NCBI GenBank assembly: GCA_017383945.1 | Contig: JAFNUQ010000217.1 | Location: forward strand, 1-7,227 | DNA: 7,227 nt | Reading direction: 5' to 3' | Source of the DNA: Bacteroidales bacterium | GTDB lineage: Bacteria; Bacteroidota; Bacteroidia; Bacteroidales; UBA932 | Shown here: positions 1-6,756 of the stretch, in pieces | Numbering within the stretch: the stretch's first letter is position 1 | Layout: each line of letters begins with the position of its first letter | Made by a program: the position numbers and the translations under genes | The notes under the pieces: generated by a model | The model's input: the letters and a program-made list of their open reading frames with translations, nothing else | Database searches by the model: none | Told to the model about the DNA's origin: nothing

Positions 1-2382
1 ACCATTGTTGTGGAGCTTACCGATGTTGTCCTTAGTGCTGGTCTTACCAGAAGCAGAAGGGAGCTTAACGTCGAAAATCAAACCATTGGTTCTGTTGTGG
101 TAAGCATCAATTACACCGGAGATTCTGCCCTTGAGTACAGAGAAGTCAATACCTACATTGTACTGATCTGTAACCTCCCAGCTGATTTCCTGGTTAGCAA
201 AGCTGTTAGGAGTGTAGTAAACAGTCTCACCCTGTGCGCCGAAGTTGATGATAGAAGAAGAAAGGTCGTCCTTAGTTGAGTAGCGGCCTACAGAGTAGTT
301 ACCGGTCTTACCCCAACCAGTGCGAAGCTTCAAGTTCTCAATCCATTCAACATCCTTCATGAAGTCTTCCTGGTCAAGTCTCCAACCGAGAGCCACTGAA
401 GGGAATCCCTGCCACTTGTGTCCAGGACCGAGCTGAGAAGCACCGTCATAACGATATGAGAGAGTGAGGAGATATCTGTTGTTGAAGCCGTAGTTTACGC
501 GTCCCATATAAGATACCATCTGTGCTTCGCTCAGTGAGTTGAAGCTAGGCTCACCTTCTCTTGTGTAAGTGCTGCCATTGAGGCCCCACCAAAGCTGAGT
601 CATCTCCATGCCCACCTTACCGAGCTGGATATCAGTACCGTTCATGCTGTAGAGCTGAGTGCTCATGTCGTACATTGCCTCGTGGAGGAAAGTTACGTCG
701 ATAGAGTGCTTGCCAAATGCTCTATTGTAGTAAAGCATATTGTCGATGGTCCAAGAGAAGTTCTTGCTAGCACCTGAGCTGACATAGTCCTTACCTACCT
801 GCATACGGTTGGCGCTGTCCTTAGACATGTATTTATAATTCTGGCTGAATCTGAGCTGAGGACCGAAGTTGCTCTTAAATGTCAAGCCCTTGAGAGGAGC
901 CCACATTTCACCGAAGTTGAACTCAGCATAGAGGCTTGCAGAAATATCATATCCGAGGTTGCTGATAGCCACCTTACCCACTTCGTCAACTACTGTTACG
1001 TTGAGCTCGTGTCCGTCAGGATAGAGAAGACGATCGCCATTCTCATCATATGGTACACCGTAAGGGAAGAGAGTGAGAGCTCTAGCACGGAGAGAACCAG
1101 GAAGGCTGTTAGAAGCACCGCCTGAACCATCCACACCATAAGCCTGATCTGAGTAGCGGAGGTTGATGGAGCTGCCCATCTTGAACCAATCCTTAGGAGT
1201 GATGTCTGCGCTAGCTCTCATTGTATATCTCTGGAAACCCTGTCCCTGAGTAGTACCCTGGTTGTTGAGGTAACCAAAAGAAACGTATGCATTTATCTGG
1301 TCTGTACCGCCAGATGCGCTGATTGTGTGCTCGTGAGTGATACCTACACGGTCTGAATATTTGGTCCAGTCAGTGTTGGTTACCTTTGAAGGATCCCAAG
1401 TATTAGAGGTAGCACCATTCTGCCACTCCTGATATGTAAGACCCCAACCCTTAAGGATGTTAGCCCAAGCTGCTTCGCCTACACCCTTGATATTGATATG
1501 AGCTCTATCGACATCGAGATTTGGCTGGTTGCCAGGGATATCGGTGAGACCTGCATAGTAGTATGCCCAACGACGCCACTCCATAGTCTGAGCGACATCC
1601 ATCATTGGGAGTACGTCATAGATCTTTTCTGCAGTTACAGTACCTGAGTAGTTGACAGAAACTCTACCCTTCTTACCTCTGTTAGTGGATACGAGAACAA
1701 CACCATTACCACCCTGAGCACCATAGATAGCGGTAGCAGAAGCGTCCTTAAGGATCTCGATAGACTCGATATCCTGAGGGTTGATCATATCAAGACCAAC
1801 GCTTCGAGAGATGATACCGTCGATGACGATGAGAGGCGAAGAAGATGCTGAGATAGAGTTTGTACCACGGATAGTGATAGAACCTGCAGAACCAGGACGT
1901 CCGTTGTTTGAAACATAAACACCTGCAGCTTTACCCTGAAGGGCCTCAACAGCATTTGTTACCGGATTGGAAGTGAGGGCTTCTGAAGTTACGGATACCA
2001 TTGCACCGGTTACATCGGTCTTTTTCATAGTACCATAACCCACCACGACTGTTTCCTCGAGAAGAGTTGTATCCTCTACAAGAGTAACTACGAGATTGGC
2101 AGCGGCAGCAACATCAACTGTTACATAGCCGATGCAAGAAACCTCAATTGTAGATCCTGATGGGACAACGAGCTTGAAAGCTCCGTCAACATCAGTGATT
2201 ACACCATTGGTGGTGCTACCTTTTTGGATTACAGAAGCGCCGATAACGGGTTCGCCGTTAGCGTCAACAACCTTACCAGAGCTGGTAATAGTCTGAGCGG
2301 CTGCTGATCCCCCAAGAATGAGGGCAACGCAAGTCAAAAGCACCGTGAGGTACCTGTGACCCAGATACATAATAGATCTCAT
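1..2382 (-). CDS. SusC/RagA-family TonB-dependent outer-membrane transporter, N-terminal 794 residues (C-terminus beyond window)
   Basis: The reading frame starts at ATG 2382 and stays open to position 1, so the 3' end is cut by the window edge. Family members are usually about 1000-1100 residues, so roughly a fifth to a quarter is missing. Seen in order: a signal peptide (hydrophobic core about residues 11-25, likely cleavage after SAAA at 29), a carboxypeptidase-regulatory-like beta-sandwich domain (about 34-103, with GEPVIGASV and a GxF-type motif), a TonB-box-like segment with VVVGYG near 112-117, a plug domain (about 125-237) carrying the SusC hallmark SIEILKDASATAIYG, then barrel strands rich in Tyr, Trp and Asn. 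There is no STN domain, so signalling to an anti-sigma factor is unlikely. By family knowledge it imports an oligosaccharide or peptide with a SusD lipoprotein, probably encoded beyond position 1. The substrate cannot be told. A second in-frame ATG lies at codon 5; I chose the first, which gives the longer basic n-region. No Shine-Dalgarno sequence is present, as is usual in Bacteroidota. Confidence 0.96.
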   Translation of the reverse strand, partial: MRSIMYLGHRYLTVLLTCVALILGGSAAAQTITSSGKVVDANGEPVIGASVIQKGSTTNGVITDVDGAFKLVVPSGSTIEVSCIGYVTVDVAAAANLVVTLVEDTTLLEETVVVGYGTMKKTDVTGAMVSVTSEALTSNPVTNAVEALQGKAAGVYVSNNGRPGSAGSITIRGTNSISASSSPLIVIDGIISRSVGLDMINPQDIESIEILKDASATAIYGAQGGNGVVLVSTNRGKKGRVSVNYSGTVTAEKIYDVLPMMDVAQTMEWRRWAYYYAGLTDIPGNQPNLDVDRAHINIKGVGEAAWANILKGWGLTYQEWQNGATSNTWDPSKVTNTDWTKYSDRVGITHEHTISASGGTDQINAYVSFGYLNNQGTTQGQGFQRYTMRASADITPKDWFKMGSSINLRYSDQAYGVDGSGGASNSLPGSLRARALTLFPYGVPYDENGDRLLYPDGHELNVTVVDEVGKVAISNLGYDISASLYAEFNFGEMWAPLKGLTFKSNFGPQLRFSQNYKYMSKDSANRMQVGKDYVSSGASKNFSWTIDNMLYYNRAFGKHSIDVTFLHEAMYDMSTQLYSMNGTDIQLGKVGMEMTQLWWGLNGSTYTREGEPSFNSLSEAQMVSYMGRVNYGFNNRYLLTLSYRYDGASQLGPGHKWQGFPSVALGWRLDQEDFMKDVEWIENLKLRTGWGKTGNYSVGRYSTKDDLSSSIINFGAQGETVYYTPNSFANQEISWEVTDQYNVGIDFSVLKGRISGVIDAYHNRTNGLIFDVKLPSASGKTSTKDNIGKLHNNG

Positions 2383-2419
2383 TAGGTTGATAATTTTTGG
2401 TTAAAATTAGTTACAAGCC

Positions 2420-2450
2420 CAAAGTTAAGCTTTTGGCTGAGATAAACAAA
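2420..2450 (-). promoter_or_regulatory. Bacteroidota-type promoter of the susC-like gene
   Basis: Read on the minus strand, TTTG (2450-2447) is followed after 19 nt by TAACTTTG (2427-2420). This is an exact match to the known Bacteroides consensus TTTG at -33 and TAnnTTTG at -7, with normal spacing. Transcription should begin near 2413-2416, giving a short AT-rich leader of about 32 nt. It lies downstream of the M16 gene's terminator, so the transporter is transcribed independently. No regulator-binding repeat is evident beside it. Confidence 0.75.
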
Positions 2451-2494
2451 ATTTTTTAATAAAAAACTTCAATAATTAAATAGATATTAAAAAT

Positions 2495-2536
2495 ATTTAA
2501 AAAGGGCACCTGAATTATCAGACGCCCTTTTTAAAT
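2495..2536 (-). terminator. Intrinsic terminator of the M16 peptidase gene
   Basis: A 42-nt inverted repeat lies 20 nt past the M16 stop codon. Its outer arms are 13 bp (2495-2507 with 2524-2536, including GGGC/GCCC). Then come a symmetric AC/AC internal mismatch, an inner CTGA/TCAG stem and an ATTA loop. On the minus strand the GC-rich part is followed by UUUUUAAAU and a further U-rich run, the expected form of a Rho-independent terminator. The plus-strand reading also ends in TTTTT, so it could stop transcription both ways, but no plus-strand gene reaches it. Confidence 0.85.
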
Positions 2537-2555
2537 GTATTAAGGAATTATAATT

Positions 2556-5465
2556 TTAATATCCGAAGATATCTTCAAGTGTTACGACCTCCACTGGTCC
2601 GAGAGTCGACAGATACTTAGTGTCAAGATCCTCGATGCGACCAAGGATAGAATATGTATAAGTACGATCCTTTACCCACTTCTGCTGGGTTGCCTTAACG
2701 TCCTCGATAGTCATATTCTGAACCTGCTCAAATACCTGCTTGGTGAGAGGTTCGCTGAGACCCTGACGACGGCAGCTCTTGTAGGCTGAGAGTACGCCCA
2801 TTCCACGGGTGCGCTGAGTGCGCATGCGTGAAATCATTGCCTCTTTTGCTACGTTGAAAGCGTTCTCAGATACAGGCATCTCGTTGATAATCTCGTCAAA
2901 TGCCTCGATTGCCTGCTGCATCTTGTCGTTCTGAGTAGCGATGAAAGCGCTGAATACATAATTGTCATCGATGATTCCTCTCTGTGAGAGTGAAGCATTT
3001 GCTGAATAAGCAAGGCCTCTTGCTTCTCTCATCTCCTGGAATACGATAGCGTTCATACCGCCGCCGAAGTATTCGTTATAAAGCTGAATCTCAGCCTGTG
3101 CGGCAGGATCAAACTTCTCTCCGAGAGCTGAATACTGTCTGTAGTAGATCTGTGCGGCGTCATATGGTGCAAGGATGACCTTGTTGCTGGCAGTCTTGAG
3201 GATTGCTGGCTCAAATGTCTCAGGGAGAGGCTGCTGGTTCTCGCCCATTACGTGGCATTCTGCAACGGCAGCCTTGAATTCGGCTTCGCTCATAGGGCCG
3301 TAGTAGGTAATCTCCTGTCCGAGTGAGAATACTTCCTTGACCTTTGCGAGAAGTGCCTCAGACTCAAGTGCCATGAGCTCCTCGTTGCTGAGAGTTGCGT
3401 TTTTGACATATTCAGGACCGCACTGAGAATAGGTGTTGAGCGCGCTGTAGCAAGCACTCTGGTTCTTCTTCTGGTTGAATCTTCTTCTGATGAGGTCGCT
3501 CTTGATGTTGGCAAGAATCTCCTCGTCACCCACAGCGTTGTAGATAAGATCTTCAACCGCCTTCACTGCCTCTACCATATTCTCGCTAAGACCGCGTACG
3601 GAGAGAGTTGTAGCGTTAACGCTAGAGCTGGCCGAGAAGCTGCAAGCAAGCTCATACATCTTCTTTGCAAACTCAGTTGCGCTCACTTCTTCTGTGCCAA
3701 GGTAAGAGAGGTAGTCAATAGCTACGCCAAGCTCAGGGTTAGCCAAAGTGCCCTTGTTGATGGTCACCTGGAAATTGAAGATGTCGTTGACGTCATTCTG
3801 CTTGTAGAGCACGTTGATGCCGTTGGCAAGCTGGAACTCTGACATGTCCTTGCTGAAATCCACGAAAACAGGCTCAATTGGCTTAACCTCAGCCGCCTGC
3901 ATTTCTGAGAGGAATGCGCTCTGCATATTGCGGTTGGTCACGATTGGAGTGATCTTAGGTGCAGAGATCTTCTGCACTGTCTTGTCCTCGCCCTGGCGCT
4001 TGTAAACGATTACGCAAGCGTCCTCAGAGAGGTATTCGTTGGCAAATGCTACGATATCCTCCTTAGTCACAGCGGCATAGCGGTCCATCTCGCCCACAGC
4101 GTCCTTCCACTCGATGCCGTTGATAAATGCAGTGATATATTTCTGGGCGCGGGCGCTATTGCTCTCAAGGCTGCGCTGCTCGTCAAGCTTGAGGTTGTTG
4201 ATGGTCGCCTTGATGAGCGACTCGTCGAATTCGCCAGCTTTGAGAAGTCTGAGCTGCTCGAGTGCGAGGTCCTTGAGCTCCTCGAGGGTCTGGCCCTGCT
4301 TAGGAGTACCCATCATAAGGAATGAGCTGTAGTCAGGCTGCGAACTATATCCTGCAGCAAGAGAGAGAGCCTTCTGCTCCTGGATGACGTTGATGTCGAT
4401 GATGCCGGCGCTGCCGTTGTTGAGCATATAACCTGCCATATCGGCAACAGCTGCAGTTTTGAGATCTCTTGCACCAGGAAGTCTCCATGCGATAGCCATA
4501 TTCTCAGCTTCAAGACCATATACCTCTTTAATAATAGGACTGGTGATTGGCTGCTCAGGCTCGTACTGGAGCACTGGGATGTTTGGATTTGGCTCCCAGT
4601 CACCGAAATACTTCTCAAGAATCTTTACTACTTCCTTAGGATCGAAGTCACCTGAGAGGCAGACAGCGATGTTGTTAGGGACATAGTAATCGTCGTGGTA
4701 CTTCTTTACGTTGGTGATAGAAGGGTTCTTGAGGTGATCCTGGCTGCCAAGAACTGTCTGCTTGCCGTATGGATGGTTAGGGAAAAGACCTGCGTCAATA
4801 GCTTCCCACAATTTGCGGCTATCCTGAGTGAGGGACATATTCTTCTCCTCATAGATGGTCTCAAGCTCGGTGTGGAATCCTCTGATTACTGTGTTGCGGA
4901 AGCGGTCTGCCTGGATTCTTGCCCAAGCATCAATCTGGTTAGAAGGGATATCCTCCACATAAACGGTCTCGTCGGTTGAAGTCCACGCATTGGTGCCATT
5001 GGCTCCGATCATAGACATCAGCTTGTCATACTCGTTAGGGATGGAAATCTTTGAAGCCTCGTAGCTGATAGAGTCAATCTTGTGATAGATTGCCTGACGC
5101 TCTTTCTCGTCTTCGGTTACTCGATAGATCTCAAAAAGAGCTTCAATCTCGTCAAGAAGCGGCTTCTCTGCCTTGTAGTCAGATGTGCCGAACTGCTGGG
5201 TGCCCTTGAACATAAGGTGCTCAAAATAGTGAGCAAGACCTGTTGTCTGAGCAGGGTCGTTCTTTCCACCCACCTTCACAGCCATATAGGTCTGGATGCG
5301 AGGCTGGTCCTTGTTTACAGACATAAAGACCTTCATACCATTGTCCATGGTGTAGATCTGTGTCTTCTGGGCATCGCCCTTAACTGTCTCAAATTGAGAG
5401 CAGCACGCACTCAATGCAAGAGTCATTACTGCAAAGAGTACACAAGATTTAAGTGTCACTTTCAT
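2556..5465 (-). CDS. M16 family zinc metallopeptidase lipoprotein (two-domain, 969 residues)
   Basis: This is a complete envelope protease of the insulinase/pitrilysin superfamily. The N-terminus is a lipoprotein signal with lipobox LSAC (lipidated Cys21; a second Cys follows). No acidic surface-export motif follows the Cys, so a periplasm-facing lipoprotein is the simplest guess. The first M16 domain (about 36-230) has the inverted zinc motif HYFEH: His79 and His83 bind zinc and Glu82 is the catalytic base. By alignment with pitrilysin, Glu207 in YEEKN is the third ligand and Glu200 the supporting acid. A first M16 C-type domain follows (about 230-430). The second half (about 540-890) repeats the fold without HxxEH (a segment near 580-590 reads GVAIDYLSYLG) but keeps the substrate-side R816/Y820 pattern in REARGLAY. 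An active half plus an inactive half is typical of PqqL-like bacterial M16 enzymes. HxxEH and the third Glu are about 124 residues apart rather than about 75, because of an inserted helical segment (about 91-150). The substrate is unknown, probably peptides. The gene has its own promoter and terminator. Confidence 0.95.
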   Translation of the reverse strand: MKVTLKSCVLFAVMTLALSACCSQFETVKGDAQKTQIYTMDNGMKVFMSVNKDQPRIQTYMAVKVGGKNDPAQTTGLAHYFEHLMFKGTQQFGTSDYKAEKPLLDEIEALFEIYRVTEDEKERQAIYHKIDSISYEASKISIPNEYDKLMSMIGANGTNAWTSTDETVYVEDIPSNQIDAWARIQADRFRNTVIRGFHTELETIYEEKNMSLTQDSRKLWEAIDAGLFPNHPYGKQTVLGSQDHLKNPSITNVKKYHDDYYVPNNIAVCLSGDFDPKEVVKILEKYFGDWEPNPNIPVLQYEPEQPITSPIIKEVYGLEAENMAIAWRLPGARDLKTAAVADMAGYMLNNGSAGIIDINVIQEQKALSLAAGYSSQPDYSSFLMMGTPKQGQTLEELKDLALEQLRLLKAGEFDESLIKATINNLKLDEQRSLESNSARAQKYITAFINGIEWKDAVGEMDRYAAVTKEDIVAFANEYLSEDACVIVYKRQGEDKTVQKISAPKITPIVTNRNMQSAFLSEMQAAEVKPIEPVFVDFSKDMSEFQLANGINVLYKQNDVNDIFNFQVTINKGTLANPELGVAIDYLSYLGTEEVSATEFAKKMYELACSFSASSSVNATTLSVRGLSENMVEAVKAVEDLIYNAVGDEEILANIKSDLIRRRFNQKKNQSACYSALNTYSQCGPEYVKNATLSNEELMALESEALLAKVKEVFSLGQEITYYGPMSEAEFKAAVAECHVMGENQQPLPETFEPAILKTASNKVILAPYDAAQIYYRQYSALGEKFDPAAQAEIQLYNEYFGGGMNAIVFQEMREARGLAYSANASLSQRGIIDDNYVFSAFIATQNDKMQQAIEAFDEIINEMPVSENAFNVAKEAMISRMRTQRTRGMGVLSAYKSCRRQGLSEPLTKQVFEQVQNMTIEDVKATQQKWVKDRTYTYSILGRIEDLDTKYLSTLGPVEVVTLEDIFGY

Positions 5466-5496
5466 ATGTTTGGGATTAAAACTTCTAACCTTGGTA

Positions 5497-5504
5497 CAAA
5501 AGTA
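5497..5504 (-). promoter_or_regulatory. Probable -7 element of the M16 peptidase promoter
   Basis: The minus strand reads TACTTTTG here, an exact match to the Bacteroidota -7 consensus TAnnTTTG. It lies 31 nt upstream of the M16 ATG and predicts a leader of about 25 nt. No TTTG is present 19-21 nt further upstream; that stretch is A/T-rich and contains CCAAGG instead. The -33 half is therefore weak or missing, and the call rests on one box and its position. Confidence 0.5.
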
Positions 5505-5525
5505 TAAAAAAGTTTTTCTAAATCC

Positions 5526-5556
5526 TTGGAAAAAAGCATATAAATACGTAACTTAG
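5526..5556 (+). promoter_or_regulatory. Possible promoter firing toward the intergenic hairpin
   Basis: On the plus strand, TTG (5526-5528) is followed after 20 nt by TAACTTAG (5549-5556), which matches TAnnTTTG at all but one fixed position. Transcription would start near 5560 and run straight into the hairpin at 5594-5625. The DNA is AT-rich and such matches arise by chance, so this is a weak candidate. It is listed because the hairpin otherwise has no transcript to act on. Confidence 0.22.
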
Positions 5557-5593
5557 CGGTGAAGTTTTTCATAGTTTAAGTTTAGGTTAAGTA

Positions 5594-5625
5594 ACAGGTC
5601 ATTTGCCGTGAGGTAAATGACCTGT
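5594..5625 (+). repeat. 32-nt inverted repeat (hairpin with GTGA loop) between divergent genes; terminator or operator
   Basis: Perfect 11-nt arms, ACAGGTCATTT (5594-5604) and AAATGACCTGT (5615-5625), are extended inward by one G-U and two C-G pairs. This leaves a four-base GTGA loop of the stable GNRA class, so the RNA would be a 14-bp stem. On the plus strand it is followed by GAATTTT, a short U-tract, which suits a modest terminator; the minus-strand side has no U-run. It sits about 90 nt upstream of the M16 -7 box and about 57 nt upstream of the lipoprotein -7 box. It could instead be a dyad operator shared by both genes. Which role applies cannot be decided from sequence alone. Confidence 0.75.
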
Positions 5626-5681
5626 GAATTTTAAAACAGCAAATTGTCTTTTTCTTATCTTTTCTGTTTGAATGCTTTACC

Positions 5682-5689
5682 TATCTTTG
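5682..5689 (+). promoter_or_regulatory. -7 element of the DUF4493/DUF6359 lipoprotein promoter
   Basis: TATCTTTG matches the Bacteroidota -7 consensus exactly and is followed by C, as is common. It lies 17 nt upstream of the ATG at 5707, giving a very short leader of about 10-14 nt. The nearest TTTG (5667-5670) is only 11 nt upstream, too close for a normal -33 box, so that half is poor. Its position also argues against the upstream in-frame TTG (5644) as the start, because the start codon would then precede the promoter. Confidence 0.55.
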
Positions 5690-5706
5690 CTCAAAACTTA
5701 TACATT

Positions 5707-6753
5707 ATGAGAACTTCTTTTTGGGGCTTTATGGCTGGCCTTTTCTTATCAGCCACTTTCTTGTCTTCGTGTAATCATCTATTTGGAGACCCCGGAACAA
5801 TCATCATCAATTTTAACTCTTTGCTCACTCGTACCCTCAATGTGGATGTCAGTACATACCACCTGAAGGTTGTCGACTCAAAGGGGAAGGTCTATTATGA
5901 AGGAAGCTATGGGTCTTCTCCGGAAGCTTTGAGTGTCCCCGCCGGCAGCTATACGGTCAGCGCTGTATCAAGGGAGTTTCAGGAACCTGGCTACGAAGAA
6001 CCTCAGCTGGGGGATACTCAGCTGGTGGTGGTAGGCGAAGGGGAGACTGTGGGCGTATTGCTGATGTGCGCTCAGCTTAACAGCGGTCTTCAACTGACGG
6101 TGGACGAGAGCTTTGCGGCTACATTCCCGCAGGGGGAGCTATATCTCAAGAGCGCCGATGGCGAGCTCCTGCATTCCTACGAAGAGACTCGCACGGCATA
6201 TTTTAATCCTGGCAATGTGAGTGTTGTGCTTGATGACGGCGGGGTGACGCAGACGCTATTTGCGCGCAATCTGAGGGCGAGGCAGATACTGCAGATGAAG
6301 CTTTCTGCTGTCTGCTCTGAGACTAGCGGAAGTATTGAGATTCAAGTGGATACGTCGCGTCAGTGGCTCTCGGATAGTTATGTCTATGGCGGTGAAGATG
6401 ATGCAAGTTATATTGAAAACGCATTGGATGTCACCAGCGCCAGGGCTAGGGGAGAGGCAGATGATGTATGGGTCAAAGGCTATATTGTGGGAGTGGCTAC
6501 GTCAAGTGGAAAGTTTGCTTTTGAACCGCCGTTCAGCAAGGAAACCAATCTGGTTCTCGGTCTTCGTCCTGGTACCACTGACGAGGAGTATTGCTTGAGC
6601 GTGGAGCTGAAGAGTGGGGTTATCAGAGACGAGCTCAATCTGGTGGAAAATCCTTCTTTACACAAGAGAGAAGTCTATATAAAAGGAGACCTGGTGTCTT
6701 CCTATTACGGAATCCCAGGTCTCAAATCTATTACTGAATATCAGCTTGACTGA
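5707..6753 (+). CDS. Lipoprotein with DUF4493-like and DUF6359-like domains, function unknown (348 residues)
   Basis: I recognise the domain style but no specific function. The ATG at 5707 opens a lipoprotein signal with a hydrophobic core (about 5-18) and lipobox LSSC, lipidated at Cys22. The following residues NHLFGD show no strong acidic surface-export signal. Residues about 29-205 resemble DUF4493: alternating beta strands with a VPAGSYTVSA motif (about 77-86), a P-G-Y-x-x-P segment (about 94-99) and a strand pair around VGVLLMCAQLNSG. Residues about 236-347 resemble DUF6359, with VWVKGYIVG (254-262), a CLSVEL strand, an NLVENPSLHKREVYIKGDL region and a closing GIPGLK, consistent with a small OB-like beta barrel. 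Both families occur in uncharacterised Bacteroidales envelope lipoproteins. The gene is a single unit with its own promoter, divergent from the M16 gene and convergent with pgi. Its codon choice (more CTG, AGG and GGG) looks less biased than its neighbours, suggesting lower expression. The domain names come from memory of family patterns. Confidence 0.85.
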   Translation: MRTSFWGFMAGLFLSATFLSSCNHLFGDPGTIIINFNSLLTRTLNVDVSTYHLKVVDSKGKVYYEGSYGSSPEALSVPAGSYTVSAVSREFQEPGYEEPQLGDTQLVVVGEGETVGVLLMCAQLNSGLQLTVDESFAATFPQGELYLKSADGELLHSYEETRTAYFNPGNVSVVLDDGGVTQTLFARNLRARQILQMKLSAVCSETSGSIEIQVDTSRQWLSDSYVYGGEDDASYIENALDVTSARARGEADDVWVKGYIVGVATSSGKFAFEPPFSKETNLVLGLRPGTTDEEYCLSVELKSGVIRDELNLVENPSLHKREVYIKGDLVSSYYGIPGLKSITEYQLD

Positions 6754-6756
6754 TAA

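Noticed and set aside
10..279. 89-codon plus-strand open frame at the left edge
   Set aside because: It is antisense to the barrel-coding part of the susC-like gene, where the minus frame gives clear family motifs.
2383..2555. Search for a small gene or riboswitch between the M16 and susC-like genes
   Set aside because: The 173 nt are fully accounted for by a terminator, an AT-rich spacer, a promoter and a short leader; no conserved RNA fold or plausible open frame is visible.
5082..5507. 141-codon plus-strand open frame antisense to the M16 gene
   Set aside because: It lies almost wholly opposite a confidently identified protease gene, has no recognisable domain, and reads as the shadow of biased codons on the other strand.
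5644..5706. Upstream in-frame TTG start giving a 369-residue version of the lipoprotein
   Set aside because: The added residues precede a normal lipoprotein signal that starts at ATG 5707, and the best -7 promoter box (5682-5689) lies inside the extension.
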